Assembly: GCA_024220505.1 (NCBI GenBank)
Contig: JAKZZE010000037.1
Span: forward strand, 186,001 to 250,000
Reading direction: 5' to 3'
Source of the DNA: Rhizopus arrhizus
Taxonomy: Eukaryota > Mucoromycota > Mucoromycetes > Mucorales > Rhizopodaceae
Length of the DNA stretch: 64,000 nucleotides
Of the stretch, positions 10,481 to 22,078 are shown piece by piece. Within the stretch, counting starts at the first letter, position 1. Each line of letters starts with the position of its first letter. The notes under the pieces were generated by a model that made no database searches, had not been told where the DNA came from, and worked only from the letters and a program-made list of their open reading frames with translations. The position numbers and the translations under genes were made by a program.

Positions 10481-11370
10481 TTAAAGGTCGAATGCTATAT
10501 GACTTGGGTATTTAATAAGGCTTTGTATATAATCATCAGGGTCATCGTGTGCTGTGAAAGTAGCTGGTTTACTTTGCTATATACAATAATAAGTATATCA
10601 AAGTGTATTTTATTTCACTGCTTACAAGTGCTTCTCTTGCTTTCCTATTCTTTTCAATCCACTCATCCAATTCATCTTGTTCTCTTACTAATTCTGCTTC
10701 ACTATTACGAACTTTTAAACCAATTGTTTGTGCTATATCCATATATTTATCATCCACTTCGACTTTTAACTCTTCCTATATATCAAAAAAGAGTAAGCCA
10801 ACATGAGGATACTATAAAAATAATAATTACAAGAATACGATCCAATTGAATATTGAATAAATTAGGATCTATTGTGCCTGGAAAAGTAAGCTGCCTTAAT
10901 TTTCGATCAATATTGACTACGACAGGTTGTAAAATGCTTGTCAACACAGCTTCGTTCACCCCTCCAGTATTCCTTATGATATCATTGATTGTAGTTCTAA
11001 CATAAAATAAATACAAAGCAAAAAAATACTGAGTTTTGTTGTACCGATAGTCTCTTGTTAATAATTCACGAAAATGTTTAAGAGCTAAATCAGATAAAGG
11101 TTCAAATGTTATATTTTTAGGTATTTTTCTTCTCGTTTCTACAATAATCATTAAAAACAACTTTTTAAAAAGTATTTAATGTTGCATACTTGAATCCATT
11201 TCGGCCTCTTGAAGGACAACAAAATTGGTTGTTCGCTGTGTTGTTGCATTGATACTCGCCGTCTCATGTTGTAAACTGATGGAGGGTGTACCTATTGATG
11301 GTGCCGCCATTTCAACATCTTCAGGTTGTAAAGTTTGTGATTGAAGTCGTTGTCGTCTTTGATTATACAT
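10481..11370 (-). CDS. Predicted helical/coiled-coil protein, function unknown
   Basis: Exons 11370-11190, 11138-10831, 10775-10626 and 10576-10481 give 244 residues. The start is MYNQRRQRLQ; the upstream TTG is not a plausible eukaryotic start. The sequence has a Gln/Thr-rich tail, a basic KTRRKIPKN patch, a globular helical part with LTFPGTIDPNLF, and a Glu/Lys heptad region (EAELVREQDELDEW) ending in DDPDDYIQSLIKYP. The last exon was chosen because donor gtaagc and acceptor tatatag join to an open tail. Without it, the frame ends in a hydrophobic run that looks intronic. Exon 2 may contain a further 48-base in-frame intron. The architecture resembles kinetochore or spindle accessory proteins, but no family motif supports that. 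Confidence 0.65.
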
Positions 11371-11662
11371 TTTGAAAAGAAAGCACTTTTTTGTTTCTGG
11401 TGCTGTCAAATAAATAAGTCACAAAAAAGTAGTTTATGAAAAGTGCTAAAAAAAGAGATCTATAAACTCCTTTCACTGGTTGTTTGTATTCAAAGTAAAA
11501 AAAAAGGATGCTTTTACAGACTTAATAAGCAGACAGGCACTGAATTTGATGTCATGTATTAAACATATGCAAGAACCTTGATCTTGTTCCTTTTTATTAT
11601 TGTAAAAGTTAGAGATAAAATACTGAAAATGGTGATAACTTCATAATCCAACAGATTTAAAG

Positions 11663-11941
11663 ATGAGATTATTGTATGAAATACGTCGTACTCATCTGTT
11701 AGTCATGAAGTATATTCGTATGGAAGAGCAAAGGGAGAGATGTAAAATGTTTATGAGTTATTGTATTATTTGTTTTGAAAGTTTGACAAAGACGAGTTTT
11801 CAATATCCTTATGTAACCATGGGCAATTTATATAATCATTTTAAAAGAAGGGGTAATCACTGTAAAATGGAGATATACACAGATTGGTTTATGTTCATAC
11901 TTTTCTGTGGTTTCATTTTAAATCAATATCACTTCAAGTAA
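11663..11941 (+). CDS. Doubtful small ORF (92 codons)
   Basis: An ATG-initiated frame begins MRLLYEIRRTHLLVMKYIRM, contains three Cys near CIICFE and ends with a hydrophobic tail. The first 75 residues have plausible composition, the end less so. It could be a small gene, a first exon or a relic. No homologue was recognised and no strong splice sites were found. Confidence 0.25.
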   Translation: MRLLYEIRRTHLLVMKYIRMEEQRERCKMFMSYCIICFESLTKTSFQYPYVTMGNLYNHFKRRGNHCKMEIYTDWFMFILFCGFILNQYHFK

Positions 11942-12739
11942 CTACTGTTATCAACCTATACAAAAACTGACAAGATGACATAATGGACTGGACTTGTTAC
12001 AATGTGTCACACAACATTACAGATTCATTTGCACCATTGATGAGAGCCATCAAATCCAAATTGGATGTTCATGTTGGATTAGTACTTGTATTAAAAGAAT
12101 AGTCTGACAGACTGAGATATGTTGGCTACTGAGGAAACAGAATGATGGGCTTGTTGCGATGATTATCATTCAAGATATATAAAACTTTTTAATATGGATT
12201 GAGCAGATCATTGAGTCACTATATATCCTTTCTCTCACTTGAACTGATTGTCTTTATCGATTGAAATGACACAAATCGATAAAGAAATAAATGAAATCTT
12301 TTTAAAAGTTAACAATACTTGATAATTTGTTTCTGCCAATGGATTTAGTCACTCGTGTACATTTTCTATTGTATTCGCTTGTATTATACAAAGTAAACTA
12401 TTTTAAATGGAGATTTAAAAAAAGTAAAAGTGATGCAATAAAGATGTCTGTGCTTTGATAAAAGTGGGATGTGATTTTTTTTTTTTCTCTCACTCACTGC
12501 CATTTGAGCAACAAAATGAAATAAACCAATGAATTCTTTTTATTTTTTTTGTCGCGTGGGATAAGCTAACTAATCTTTGATTTTTTTTTTTTTTTTTCTT
12601 TTTAATTTTCCTTTTGTACATTTTTTATTATTATTTCAAAGCATATTTTATTATACGCTATTTATTACAGAATACATAAAAATAATAATAATAGTCAACT
12701 GAAAGAAAACGCCAAGTTCAGATATAAACAATATATTTT
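11942..12739. other. Intergenic, probable promoter region of the PDE gene
   Basis: AT-rich with T- and A-tracts near 12475-12600, no coding frame. It lies directly upstream of the phosphodiesterase start. Confidence 0.5.
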
Positions 12740-14983
12740 ATGAAGAGATTTGGTCCAAAGAATTGTTCAATAGTCGTGTTTAATGACAATAAAGAGGATG
12801 ACTTTTTACCTTTCCCATTACTTGTTTCTACTTACAAGACTGGTAAAGTAAAAAAAAAAAATAATAATAACGTGAAAAATAATAGAAAATATGCTTACTT
12901 TTTTTTTTTTTTTTTATAAAAAAACAAAAGTGGTAGTGAAAAAAGATAAGAGAGAAGTGATTAAAGAATTAAAAAGACATAAAAATCAAGTTACACTTTT
13001 ATTGATTAATGCTGCCCCATCCACTGATAATGAATGTCCAGAGATATTGATGACAGTTGTAAGACTATTAAAAGAAGGATTGATTCATAATACAGTACCT
13101 ATTGTTTGTTCTACTTCTGAATGTCCTCATTTCATGGTCAAATGCATGAATGAAGGTGCTGCTGATTATATATTGAACCCACCAAGTGAAGATGTCATCA
13201 AGACTTTATTTTTGGTAACTTATTATTAACAATAGATGATGTACATAAATCATAATGAACAATAATAGAATGTAGTGAGATATACTCAACCAATAAAAGA
13301 AGAAGAAACAGAAGATGAGATGATGGAAGAAAAGAATGTGATCAAGTATGGAAAAGTATGGCCGAGATTTAAAGAAAGACTCAAGAGTGTATTCTTGCAA
13401 GAGACATGGTAAAGATGATCAAATGGGATTAGATGATGATTAATATCAATTAGGTTATCTAAACTTATTGCTGAATATTATACCCCAAAACCTACAATTC
13501 AAAGATCTTCTATGCGCTCCATGTTAAGGTTTGTGTGAAGCACAATAACAAACTGCACACTAAACATCTTGTAAAGTGATAGAAAAGAATATCTTAGGTC
13601 ACAGATCTGTACTTGGAATTTTCTTCCACTTGATTTAGAGCCAAAAGATTTAATAGAAGTTGCTTATTTAATATTAGATCAAGTGTTGACATCTTTTGAA
13701 GAACTAAAGTCACTTTGTGTACCCAGCAGTAAGTCTTGCTGTAACACTACATGGTCCAATACTTAACTATTCTAGGTGAATTGTATCACTTTATCTTTGA
13801 TGTCTGTAATTCGTATCACGGTACAAATCCCTATCATAACTTTAGACATGCAGTGGATGTAATGCAAGCCAATTATTACTTCTTGTGTCGAATGGGTTTA
13901 ATTAAACCCATGTATCCAACTGAAGAATTATTTAATATCGAATACGATTATCAAAATCCTATAGTTCGTTTATTAACACCTTTGGATATATTTGCTTTAT
14001 TAATGGCAAGTATTGGACATGATGTAGGTCATCCTGGTGTAAATAATAATTTTATGGCAAGTAATTTATTATTCAAGAATCATAATTATTCATTTCTATT
14101 TGTAGGTTACTACATCTACTCCTTTGGCTATCATCTATAATGATAAATCTGTATTAGAAAGTTTTCATGCCATGTCATTCTTTCATATCTTGCAAGACAA
14201 TTGTTTTCGTCCACTGACTGACATTCGATCTTATCCGGCTTATTCAAGTAAATAATTAAATTGTTATTTGACCATCCATTAAACTCGTTCATAGCCTTTA
14301 GAAAGATTGTAGTGAATAGTATATTGGCAACTGACATGAGTTTACATGATGAATATGTTCAAAAGATCACTGAACAATCCCAGAGACTCAATCATATCGA
14401 TCCATCTGATTCAACCAATTGTGAAAAAGAAAAAATCATTTTATGTGCTGCACTTATTAAATGTGCTGACATCAGTAATTGCGTATGTTTCTTTCAAGAC
14501 ATCAAACATAGTTCTAATGTTTATAACATAGGCAAGACCTTTTAATTCAGCTAAAAGATGGGCACAAATATTAGCAGAAGAATTCTTTGAACAAGGAGAA
14601 TTAGAAAAAGAATTCGGCATGAACGTTTTACCTATGAATGAAAGAGGCAAGGTTCAAATAGAAGACTTTCAATTGAATTTTAAGAGGTTTATTGCTTTAA
14701 AATTATTTGAAGCTGTCACATCCGTCACAAAAGGTATATAACTTATATTCGATAATGAAGGCTAATCATAAAAATAGACATGGAATTCACTGTGGATATT
14801 ATTCATGAAAACATTAGTATATGGGAAAGCATGAAAAAAGATAAACAAGGAATACTGAAACAAAAAGAAAGTAATGAGCAACATAAAATAATGATGACAC
14901 CTAATAATACTCTATCTCCTAATATATTGTCATCAGATAGTACTCCAAAATCATCTTTAAAAAGGTCTCGCTCAGGCATTTAA
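12740..14983 (+). CDS. Class I 3',5'-cyclic nucleotide phosphodiesterase with receiver-like N-terminus
   Basis: Ten exons: 12740-12842, 12931-13214, 13269-13408, 13454-13528, 13598-13728, 13776-14056, 14106-14247, 14295-14482, 14532-14733 and 14778-14983, giving 583 residues. The catalytic part carries the class I PDE metal-site signature: YHNFRHAVDV, GHDVGHPGVNN, ESFHAMSFF and ALIKCADISN. The enzyme would hydrolyse cAMP and/or cGMP and so shape PKA signalling. Residues about 35-130 alternate strands and helices like a response-regulator receiver (VTLLLINA, TVPIVCSTSE, GAADYILNPP), but the phospho-acceptor Asp and the conserved Lys are absent. Human PDE8 has a comparable N-terminal receiver-like segment. 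The intron after exon 6 is GC-AG. The tail is Ser/Lys-rich (SSLKRSRSGI). Specificity cannot be read from the sequence. Confidence 0.93.
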
Positions 14984-15005
14984 TTTCTCTCTCTCTCTCT
15001 CTCTT
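14984..15005. repeat. (TC)n microsatellite
   Basis: About ten TC dinucleotides directly after the PDE stop codon, in the 3' UTR. Confidence 0.9.
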
Positions 15006-15189
15006 CCGTGTAAATATTATAAATAGATCATTTCTTTCTTTTAATTGTATACAAATTATTTCTTATTTAATAAATCATACATGCACAATATAAAAAAATA
15101 GAGAGGATTATATCTATTTATTCATCTCATATTCATCATTCATGACGATTGTTTCCATGACGACTCTATTATAAACCGTTAGTGGGCAA

Positions 15190-16050
15190 TCACTCCAAAT
15201 AGATATTTCTTTTTACTTGATATAATGCAGTATAGTAACCTGCATAGTACCATGCCATAATCACATTTGATAACCCATCATCATCTCCTTCGCTGATTGC
15301 TGCTGTTTGTGGTGGATAATTAGAATATTGCTGTTGTGGTATCTCATTTTGTTCGTCTTGATTTACATCGTCTTCATTTACATCGTCTTCATTTACATCG
15401 TCTTCATTTGGTACTTTTGATTGTTTAGTGTATTCCGTAAAATCATATTCTCCTTTTTGTTTTTCTGTTTCCTTTTGCTCTTTTGGTGTTTCTCTTTGTT
15501 CATTCTGTACAGTAAGCTCTTCAACAGCTCCTGTATCTTCTTCCATAACATCATTTATATCAATTTCAGTATTGTTTTCATCCGTGCCTTCTTCAATAGT
15601 ATCGGTCCAATCATGAAAAGTGTCACTCTCACTTTCTTCTTTATTTATCTCTATTGGTTTAATATCTGTCTTTCTTATTGTTGCATCTACTTTTTGTCGT
15701 TTACGCGCCAATTCTTGATCTTCGACTCTTGTTTCTCTAAACAAAATTCAACCAACGTGAAAAGGACAAACTTTTTTGCGTTTTTCTTTTTTACTTTGGT
15801 AAGTTTTCTATAATAAGATTTGTTACTTTTTCGGTAGTATTGTATTTTTCTGGTGCTTCATGGCATTTCTACATGTATGTTTTTATTATTATTTTACAAG
15901 AGGCTTTTTTTGTATCTTCTTACGTGATAACTTTTTAATAAAGAACCCCAGTAATCTATAATGTCAACATCCCAATTTTCTGGTACCTAATCAAATAAAT
16001 TAGGTTCATTCAACCTAAAGAATCTATTAAAAATTTACTTCAATTGACAT
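15190..16050 (-). CDS. SMN1: Survival motor neuron (SMN)-like protein, Tudor-less
   Basis: Exons 16050-16039, 15986-15924, 15868-15795 and 15736-15190 give 231 residues. Near the N-terminus, ENWDVDIIDYWGSLLKSY matches the Gemin2-binding helix pattern. The C-terminus has a YG box (residues about 205-222, LSNVIMAWYYAGYYTALYQ), the oligomerisation helix of SMN. Between them lies a long acidic, low-complexity linker with three NEDDV repeats and no Tudor domain, as in fission-yeast Smn1. SMN assembles Sm rings on spliceosomal snRNAs. Exon 1 encodes only MSIE, and its start is supported by the reading frame across three introns. It lies 62 bp downstream of the Mss4-like gene on the same strand. Confidence 0.88.
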
Positions 16051-16112
16051 GATAATATAATAAAAAAAAAATGAAAGAAAAAAAAAATTTCTTTTTTTCA
16101 AAGTAGTATGGT

Positions 16113-16582
16113 TTATTGAAATCTATATCTGGCTCTTTGTATACTAATCACGTATTCTTTAGGTGCTTGAATTGTATCATGGTAACCAATAGGTCCTAAA
16201 TCACAATCTGCACAAGACAAGTATTTTATGGTGCCTACTGTTTTGGAAAATCCAATGTTTTCAAAATCCATCATATTTCCAACAAGCCAAAAGTAGCTAT
16301 CGCTTTCTTTTTCAAATATTAACCCTTCTGGTAAAGAAGAAGGAGGTAGTTGAAGCTATACAAGTATACAGTGAGTTAATACATACAAAAAATACTAATT
16401 GTATAGTCATCTATTACTTTTGAACCTTCTCTTTCTACTAGAGTAGCCGTATTTTTTTTTAGCACAACACATTTGCACCCTTCCTTTGGACATAAAATAT
16501 CTGCTGTATTTTTTTGTGAAGAGGAATCAACTAGTTTTTCAATCGCATTGTCAATTTCTTTATAAGCAATAATGGTTGCCAT
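16113..16582 (-). CDS. DSS4: Mss4/Dss4 (RABIF) family Rab-interacting factor
   Basis: Two exons (16582-16418, 16355-16113) give 135 residues. The family's zinc-site pairs are visible: CPKEGC at residues 31-36 and CADC at 103-106. Further family landmarks are FWLVGNMMDFENIGFSK and GPIGYHD. Mss4 proteins bind nucleotide-free exocytic Rab GTPases and act as chaperones or weak exchange factors in secretion. The intron was placed so that REGSK joins LQLPPSSLPEG; the alternative downstream donors give the wrong phase. The length matches the family (about 120-145). Confidence 0.92.
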
Positions 16583-16902
16583 GTTAAAATAAAGAACGAA
16601 AAAAAAATTAAACTACGCGGGATTTTAAATGAGGTACACATACACAATGTTTCTTGACTTTATACTATACTTGGTAATATTTGTACATCCTGCTTGAAAA
16701 CTCAAAATAATTGTCATTTAAGCTTGATTAAAGAAATAATATGATTGATTCCTCAGTTACTTTTCCTCTCTCTAAATCATTAGATTAGTAGTTCTTGTAT
16801 TGTAAACATTCTGTGAGAAAGTTATAAATCCCAAATGCGAAAATAAAAGCAACACCTTTCGCTCTCTTTCAGCTTTAAAATTGTAGTATTAAGCCAAACA
16901 GC

Positions 16903-17520
16903 ATGACTTATTTTGATATATTTCTTATAATTGACAATAAATCTGAAGCAAAAGAGAATTTTAAAAATGACCAGCTTACTGTCATATGCACATCAGAAGG
17001 TTTGAAATGGAATACTTGCTAATTCAGACTCATCGAGTTTGAATCGTTCTCAGAGAGTCAAAAGAGATGAAGAATCACTAATTAAAAAAACTCCTTTTTA
17101 ATAAGACAGTTAGCCAATTTACTAATTCTGTAAGCAAATTAAAAAAGTTAGATTCAGCCTTGTTTTTCCTTTCGTTTTATCTATTTTGCCGATAATTCAA
17201 ATAGGACGAGCGCTTTTGTGTATCATGATAGATTTGGAAATCTTGTGAGTGAAAATGGAGAAGAAAATATTATTGTGGAAATGAAAATCGATTTGGAAGA
17301 ATTGAGTAATAGTGCAAGTCTTTCCGTTTACTTTTCTCTGGTTTCTTCTCTTATTTTTATTTCTTTAACTCTTATTTCATTTCTCAAGCTTTCTGCCCTT
17401 TGACTTCTTCCCTTCTATCTCTATTTTTTTTTTTTCACTTTCAGAACTGGCTCGGGCAATACCGTACATTTAGCTGCTATGTACTCATTAGCCAATTTTA
17501 TTCGATATAAAAACAAATAG
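16903..17520 (+). pseudogene. Probable decayed multi-exon gene, family unknown
   Basis: Four protein-like blocks occur in order on the plus strand: MTYFDIFLIIDNKSEAKENF, then DSSSLNRSQRVKRDEESL, then TSAFVYHDRFGNLVSENGEE, then GSGNTVHLAAMYSLANFIRY ending at TAG 17518-17520. Plausible splice sites exist between some blocks, but one implied intron is only 28 nt and the last junction does not keep phase, so decay is likelier than an intact gene. I cannot name the product. Confidence 0.4.
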
Positions 17521-18236
17521 GTAAACGAATTTCAATGTATGTTTTAAGCATTAAAAAAAACCCATATGTGATCTGGTATCCAGGGTCAAAACATGCAAAT
17601 AAAAACCTTAAACTTAAATGACAAGCAAATGAGTAGATTTCTTTATCCCAATAAACCGGGAGCTTTAAATTAATCCAGGAATATACAACTGTTTACACTA
17701 AAACTATAGGACTGACGGCTGTCTGTGCTTCACGTTAGACCAATTGTGTACGAAATTTTATGATGATATCGTCAGAATGTCAGAGAAGAAGCCATAGTTC
17801 TTTTTTCCTCATACAAAACCTCCAAGCGTGATCGAATATTCTGATACTTATAGTCGCTGCATCTGTGATGCTCTGTTCACCAGATATACACATCTATCCA
17901 ACCATAACTACAACGATCATATAGAAAAAACACAAGTCGCTTTTGGGGAAAGTAAGATGATAACATTTTGAATTCAAAATGAAACCTTAACACATTTGCA
18001 TAAAAAAGCTAGCTTGATTGAAAGGATGAACTACAAATCCACTTGTCCTAAATGTTCTAACCCTGCGATACTAAGCAACCCTACAAGAGGAACAACCATT
18101 TATACCCTTCAATTTTGAGATTAAAGGTACAGAGAAATTTACAAGAGTAAGAGAAATGACATGTGTACACCCAATATGCTCAAACCAAAGTAAAGTAGTA
18201 ACCAAAAAGATGACAGCCAAAATGTCACCTTAAGCT
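17521..18236. other. Degenerate sequence, no assignable gene
   Basis: Fragmentary frames with many stops on both strands. It adjoins the LINE endonuclease relic and may be more of the same insertion. Confidence 0.4.
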
Positions 18237-18931
18237 TTAGGTTGCTACAGAGCGCCTCATTTTGACCAACCACAAAAAGCTTAGAAGCTCCGTCGTACTA
18301 ATGAAATAATCAATAATGCTATTTCCCTTATAGGTCATATACGTAGGACATCCATATTTTAACCGCTCATTCCATATCGCCATGTTGTGTGATTGTATCC
18401 AGTTGTGAAGTATGCGTTCACGATATGTAAGAAGAGTATCACCTATGTACATTCCCATCATTGCATTCAAATCGCCACAGATGATAGTTAACATAGTATT
18501 AGGAATCACTAATGGTAGCTTATCCAAGACTTTTGAGACTTCAGTATACGATAAAGAGGGAGGTAAGTAGAGACACTGGATCAAAAGTTTGGAGAAAATA
18601 AAAGATAAAGTATACTTAGCTAATAACGGATCACTATGTGGGATGTGCTGTACTGGGAAAGGATTGGATGGATTGATAAGTAAGGTAATACCAAGGCTAT
18701 CTCGATCTACAAACGACTGGCAATAAGCGTGAAATTACCTCCAAGACGTGGGGTATTGAGTTTGGGGATTAACCAAGTTTCAGTAATCAAAAGGATTGAA
18801 AAAGATTCAGCTAGTTTCAAAATTGGATAAATAGCTTGTTTGGGTAAACCAAAAGCATTGAACATAGAAATAGACATAGTCGTCATTATAATCCCCTGAT
18901 TGCTTTGGAGTATGATGTGAATGTTTGCCAA
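18237..18931 (-). mobile_element. LINE endonuclease (EEP/APE-type) relic
   Basis: Minus-strand frames encode the N-terminal endonuclease of a non-LTR retrotransposon ORF2: ITETWLIPK (metal-binding Glu), ICGDLNAMMG (the GDxN motif) and SIIDYFIST (near the C-terminal Asp). The frame changes once near 18728, where NFTLIASRL stops but the adjoining frame continues HAYCQSFVDRDSLGITLL, so the copy is inactive. The terminal His motif and the reverse transcriptase are missing from this strand nearby. Confidence 0.8.
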
Positions 18932-19380
18932 AGCGCTACTGAATCCTGTCCAGATGTCTTTTGAGATCTTGCGCTGTGAATACCTTCAGTAGAAGGCAAC
19001 GACGTGTTTTGATTGGCTAATTTCCCGTGTAGCATTAGTTTAGAAAAAAGAGCCAAAAGTACGTATCAAACTTTTCAAAGCTATAAAATGGAGGAGTGTC
19101 TAACGAAAAGTGAAGGCGCGCATAACTTTCCTCAAAAAAAATTATTTTGGTTCACGCCTTTCAACGCACATTCAAAGTTCTCAATTTATTAATTACTACA
19201 GTACAAACTTCTCAACTCGTCAATAACTCGTATATACAGAAAGTTCTCAGCTTATCAGTAGTTCGCGTCAAAAGGTCTTGTTATCGTAAGTAGAAAGTGG
19301 TTTTAGAATAATAACTTCATGATTAATAAATTATCTTACATAGACCGCTTTTTGCGCTCTCCAAAATGAGCCATATTATT

Positions 19381-19708
19381 GTTGTGCTCCAAGGATAGTC
19401 ATTGTATAATAATCAAGCATTATTAGTAATTAATAGTGTGAGTAGACCTATTAGCGTGTATGTATATTTACCAAAATAGACTATTGAATGAGGAGTAAGT
19501 GCTTATATTAAATTATGTAAAGACCTGCATAACAAAATATATCATTTAGCCATCTGCACAAATGCTGTGGGCATTTTGCCAACCACATAGTACATGTATC
19601 AATATATACACTGTGAAAAGTATATGAACTCTGGACATATTTTATTAAATAAAATCATACATAATTTTGTGATCTATTAAAATCATTTTATTTTTATGAA
19701 CAAAACAG
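19381..19708 (-). repeat. Dispersed repeat, copy B (inverted partner of 1522-1852)
   Basis: Reverse-complement copy of the repeat at 1522-1852, about 90% identical by eye, with homology ending at gttgtgctccaagg on this side. Differences are scattered substitutions, so the two copies diverged independently. About 17.5 kb separates them. Confidence 0.75.
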
Positions 19709-19893
19709 CTACGATTCCGTGCCCTATTTGCAATTTGAACAGCATTGACCCAGTCAGAAATAAACGACAAAAATGCAAGCCTTATGCAGACTCTGAGATT
19801 CGGTCTAAAAGAATGAAGGAAGTCAAACACTTAACATTTCAAGATGGGCTCCACAAAATGCTGCGCGATTCAACAAACGCATCTGTACATTGA
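19696..19893 (+). pseudogene. Small Cys-containing coding fragment
   Basis: A 65-codon frame includes PCPICNLNS and KRQKCKPYAD, reminiscent of a short zinc-binding knuckle, and VKHLTFQDGLHKMLRD. It begins inside the edge of repeat copy B. It is probably a fragment of a larger element or gene. No family is assigned. Confidence 0.3.
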
Positions 19894-20334
19894 TCTTCAT
19901 TAAATAAACAAATATCAGAAACATCTAAAGTTCTCATAAAGTAAAACAAAGCAATACCTCTCATCTTTTTTTTTCTCCTTTTTATCTTTTGAGCGATCAA
20001 CAGGCTTGAGAAATAGGCGGAAGCTTCCAAGATAATATGAATGTTTTTTATAGATAAGTGACATGTTGACACGTATAATTACTATAAACTAGTCTTGGCC
20101 CACAGTTGCATGCCCAAACTTAGTGGTAAGGGAAGATCTCTCATTAGACTCTAATCATAAATTTATGATTTTCTCATGTCAAATCTCTACTGCCAATAGC
20201 TGCCCCCTTCCTCCAAAGAGACTCCTTTGGCATCTGCGTAAACTAAAGAACGGTAAAAAAAAAAAGGGCTAAATACTAAAGCATCTTCCACAATCTAACC
20301 ATGGGATTAATTCCTCACTCTCTACCTTCCTTTA

Positions 20335-21993
20335 ATGGCAGAACCGCCGCAATTAAATACATTGAGGACTTCAACACTACTCTCTGCAGCGCTATCTATC
20401 AATCCCTTGACTAAGTATGTGGACGGAATGACGTACAAAAGGACAGCAGACTACGACGCTTTTGGACAACCGAAATGCAAGAAACTTTCAATCTCAAATA
20501 ATCCTACAACGAAAAATGGAGAAAAGCCCAAGGATTGAACCCCCTCAAATATTGGCTTCTTCATCAAGAAACTAAGAAACGGCTTTGCCGGATGATCTTG
20601 CAACGACAGAAAGAAACGGGCACCAATTTTGTGATCGGATGGAACAAGACGAGTATACAAAAGCCATTGCAAAGTTTTGTAAAACCCGCAAAAATATATC
20701 TTTAAAACCTTCTTTTTCTACTATAGAAGGCCCTCAACACGCCGCTAATGTAATGGCTTCTCATCTCCAGTCTATCTACTCTGGCCAGCTACTTCAAGAA
20801 ACCGATCGAACGCTTCCTTCTTTGGGAAATCCTACAACTCCCTTTGAAATAGAAACCTGCTCCATTACATTGGAAGATATCCATACATCTCTCAAGAGGC
20901 TACTACCTAAAAAAGCGCGTGGTATTGATCATGTGCGGCAAGAAATCTTAATCGCAATACGGAATCAACTCGCACCTATCCTTCTTTTCCTGTTTCGATT
21001 ATTTGGACATGATTATATACACCAGCCGATTGGAAGATAGCCCAAGTAATCCTAATCTATAAAAAGGGAGATTCAAGCGATCCTAGCAGCCATAGACCAA
21101 TCAGCCTCACCTCAAACTTCTGCAAGTTGCTCGAATATTGTTTACAACGCTTTCTTGCTGACCGTAGTCCTACTTTGGATTTAACTCAGGGTGATTTTCG
21201 TGAGGCCAGAGGCTCACTAGATCAAGCCCTACGTTTAGCCGAGATCTGCACAATCCTTCTCCGCCACCGCCGTATCACCCCAGTCTTTGCCTTTTTAGAT
21301 ATAAAGTCCGCATACGATATAGCTGATCGCGGCTACATATGGAATAACCTAGAAAACAAATCACCTGCGCCACTCGTATGCTTACTACGAAATTTGTTCG
21401 ATGAGCTTCAAATAGAAGTCTTACTAAATGATGCTACCTCGACTAGATATTCATCAGTTACTGGCGTTTTTCAAGGGTTCATTCTTTCACCATTTCTGTA
21501 CTATATATATGTATAACAATGATTTTCCCAAACTATTGCGTCCATAACCTTTAGAAGAAGGCCTATCTCCAATTCAACTTGCCCTTTTATGACCTGTCTT
21601 TTATATGCCGATGATGTAGTCCTCATCGCTGATCAATATCAAATGGTGAACCTATTAAAGCTGTGTGAAGATCATAGCTATAGTCTTGGCCACCGATGGA
21701 ACCCAATTAAATGCGTAGCACTCGATCCTACAGACCAACCTTTGACATATACTCTTTATGGGGGTGTTCTTCCAACTCACCCCTCTTTCTTTTACCTCGG
21801 AATTCCTTTTAGACCTGGTGAATATCTCGATACGTTTAAACTGCTCAATGTCAATACAAACAAGACGCTTGCAACTATGAATCAGCTTTCAGTCATAAGG
21901 CTTCATCCCAAAGGTTTTAATCCACTCCTTGCCGTTCGTTTTTATACGCAAATGATCCGAGCCCAACTAGAAGTAGCTGGACCTGCCATTTGA
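20335..21993 (+). mobile_element. LINE reverse transcriptase relic
   Basis: Plus-strand frames encode an ORF2 linker (RLRRFWTTEMQE) followed by a non-LTR reverse transcriptase: KKARGIDHVRQEIL, QVILIYKKGDSSDP, HRPISLTSNFCKLLE, FLDIKSAYD (first catalytic Asp) and LLYADDVVLIAD (YADD box). The catalytic Asp residues are intact, but the reading frame changes near 20400, 21015 and 21510, so no full-length protein can be made. The orientation is opposite to the endonuclease relic at 18237-18931. Confidence 0.88.
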
Positions 21994-22078
21994 TGAAAAT
22001 TGTATAGCAGGCTTTCCAAATGGTATATTGGATAGTAGAGATGAGAATAAGGTAATTGCTATATGTGAGAGGGAAAAG

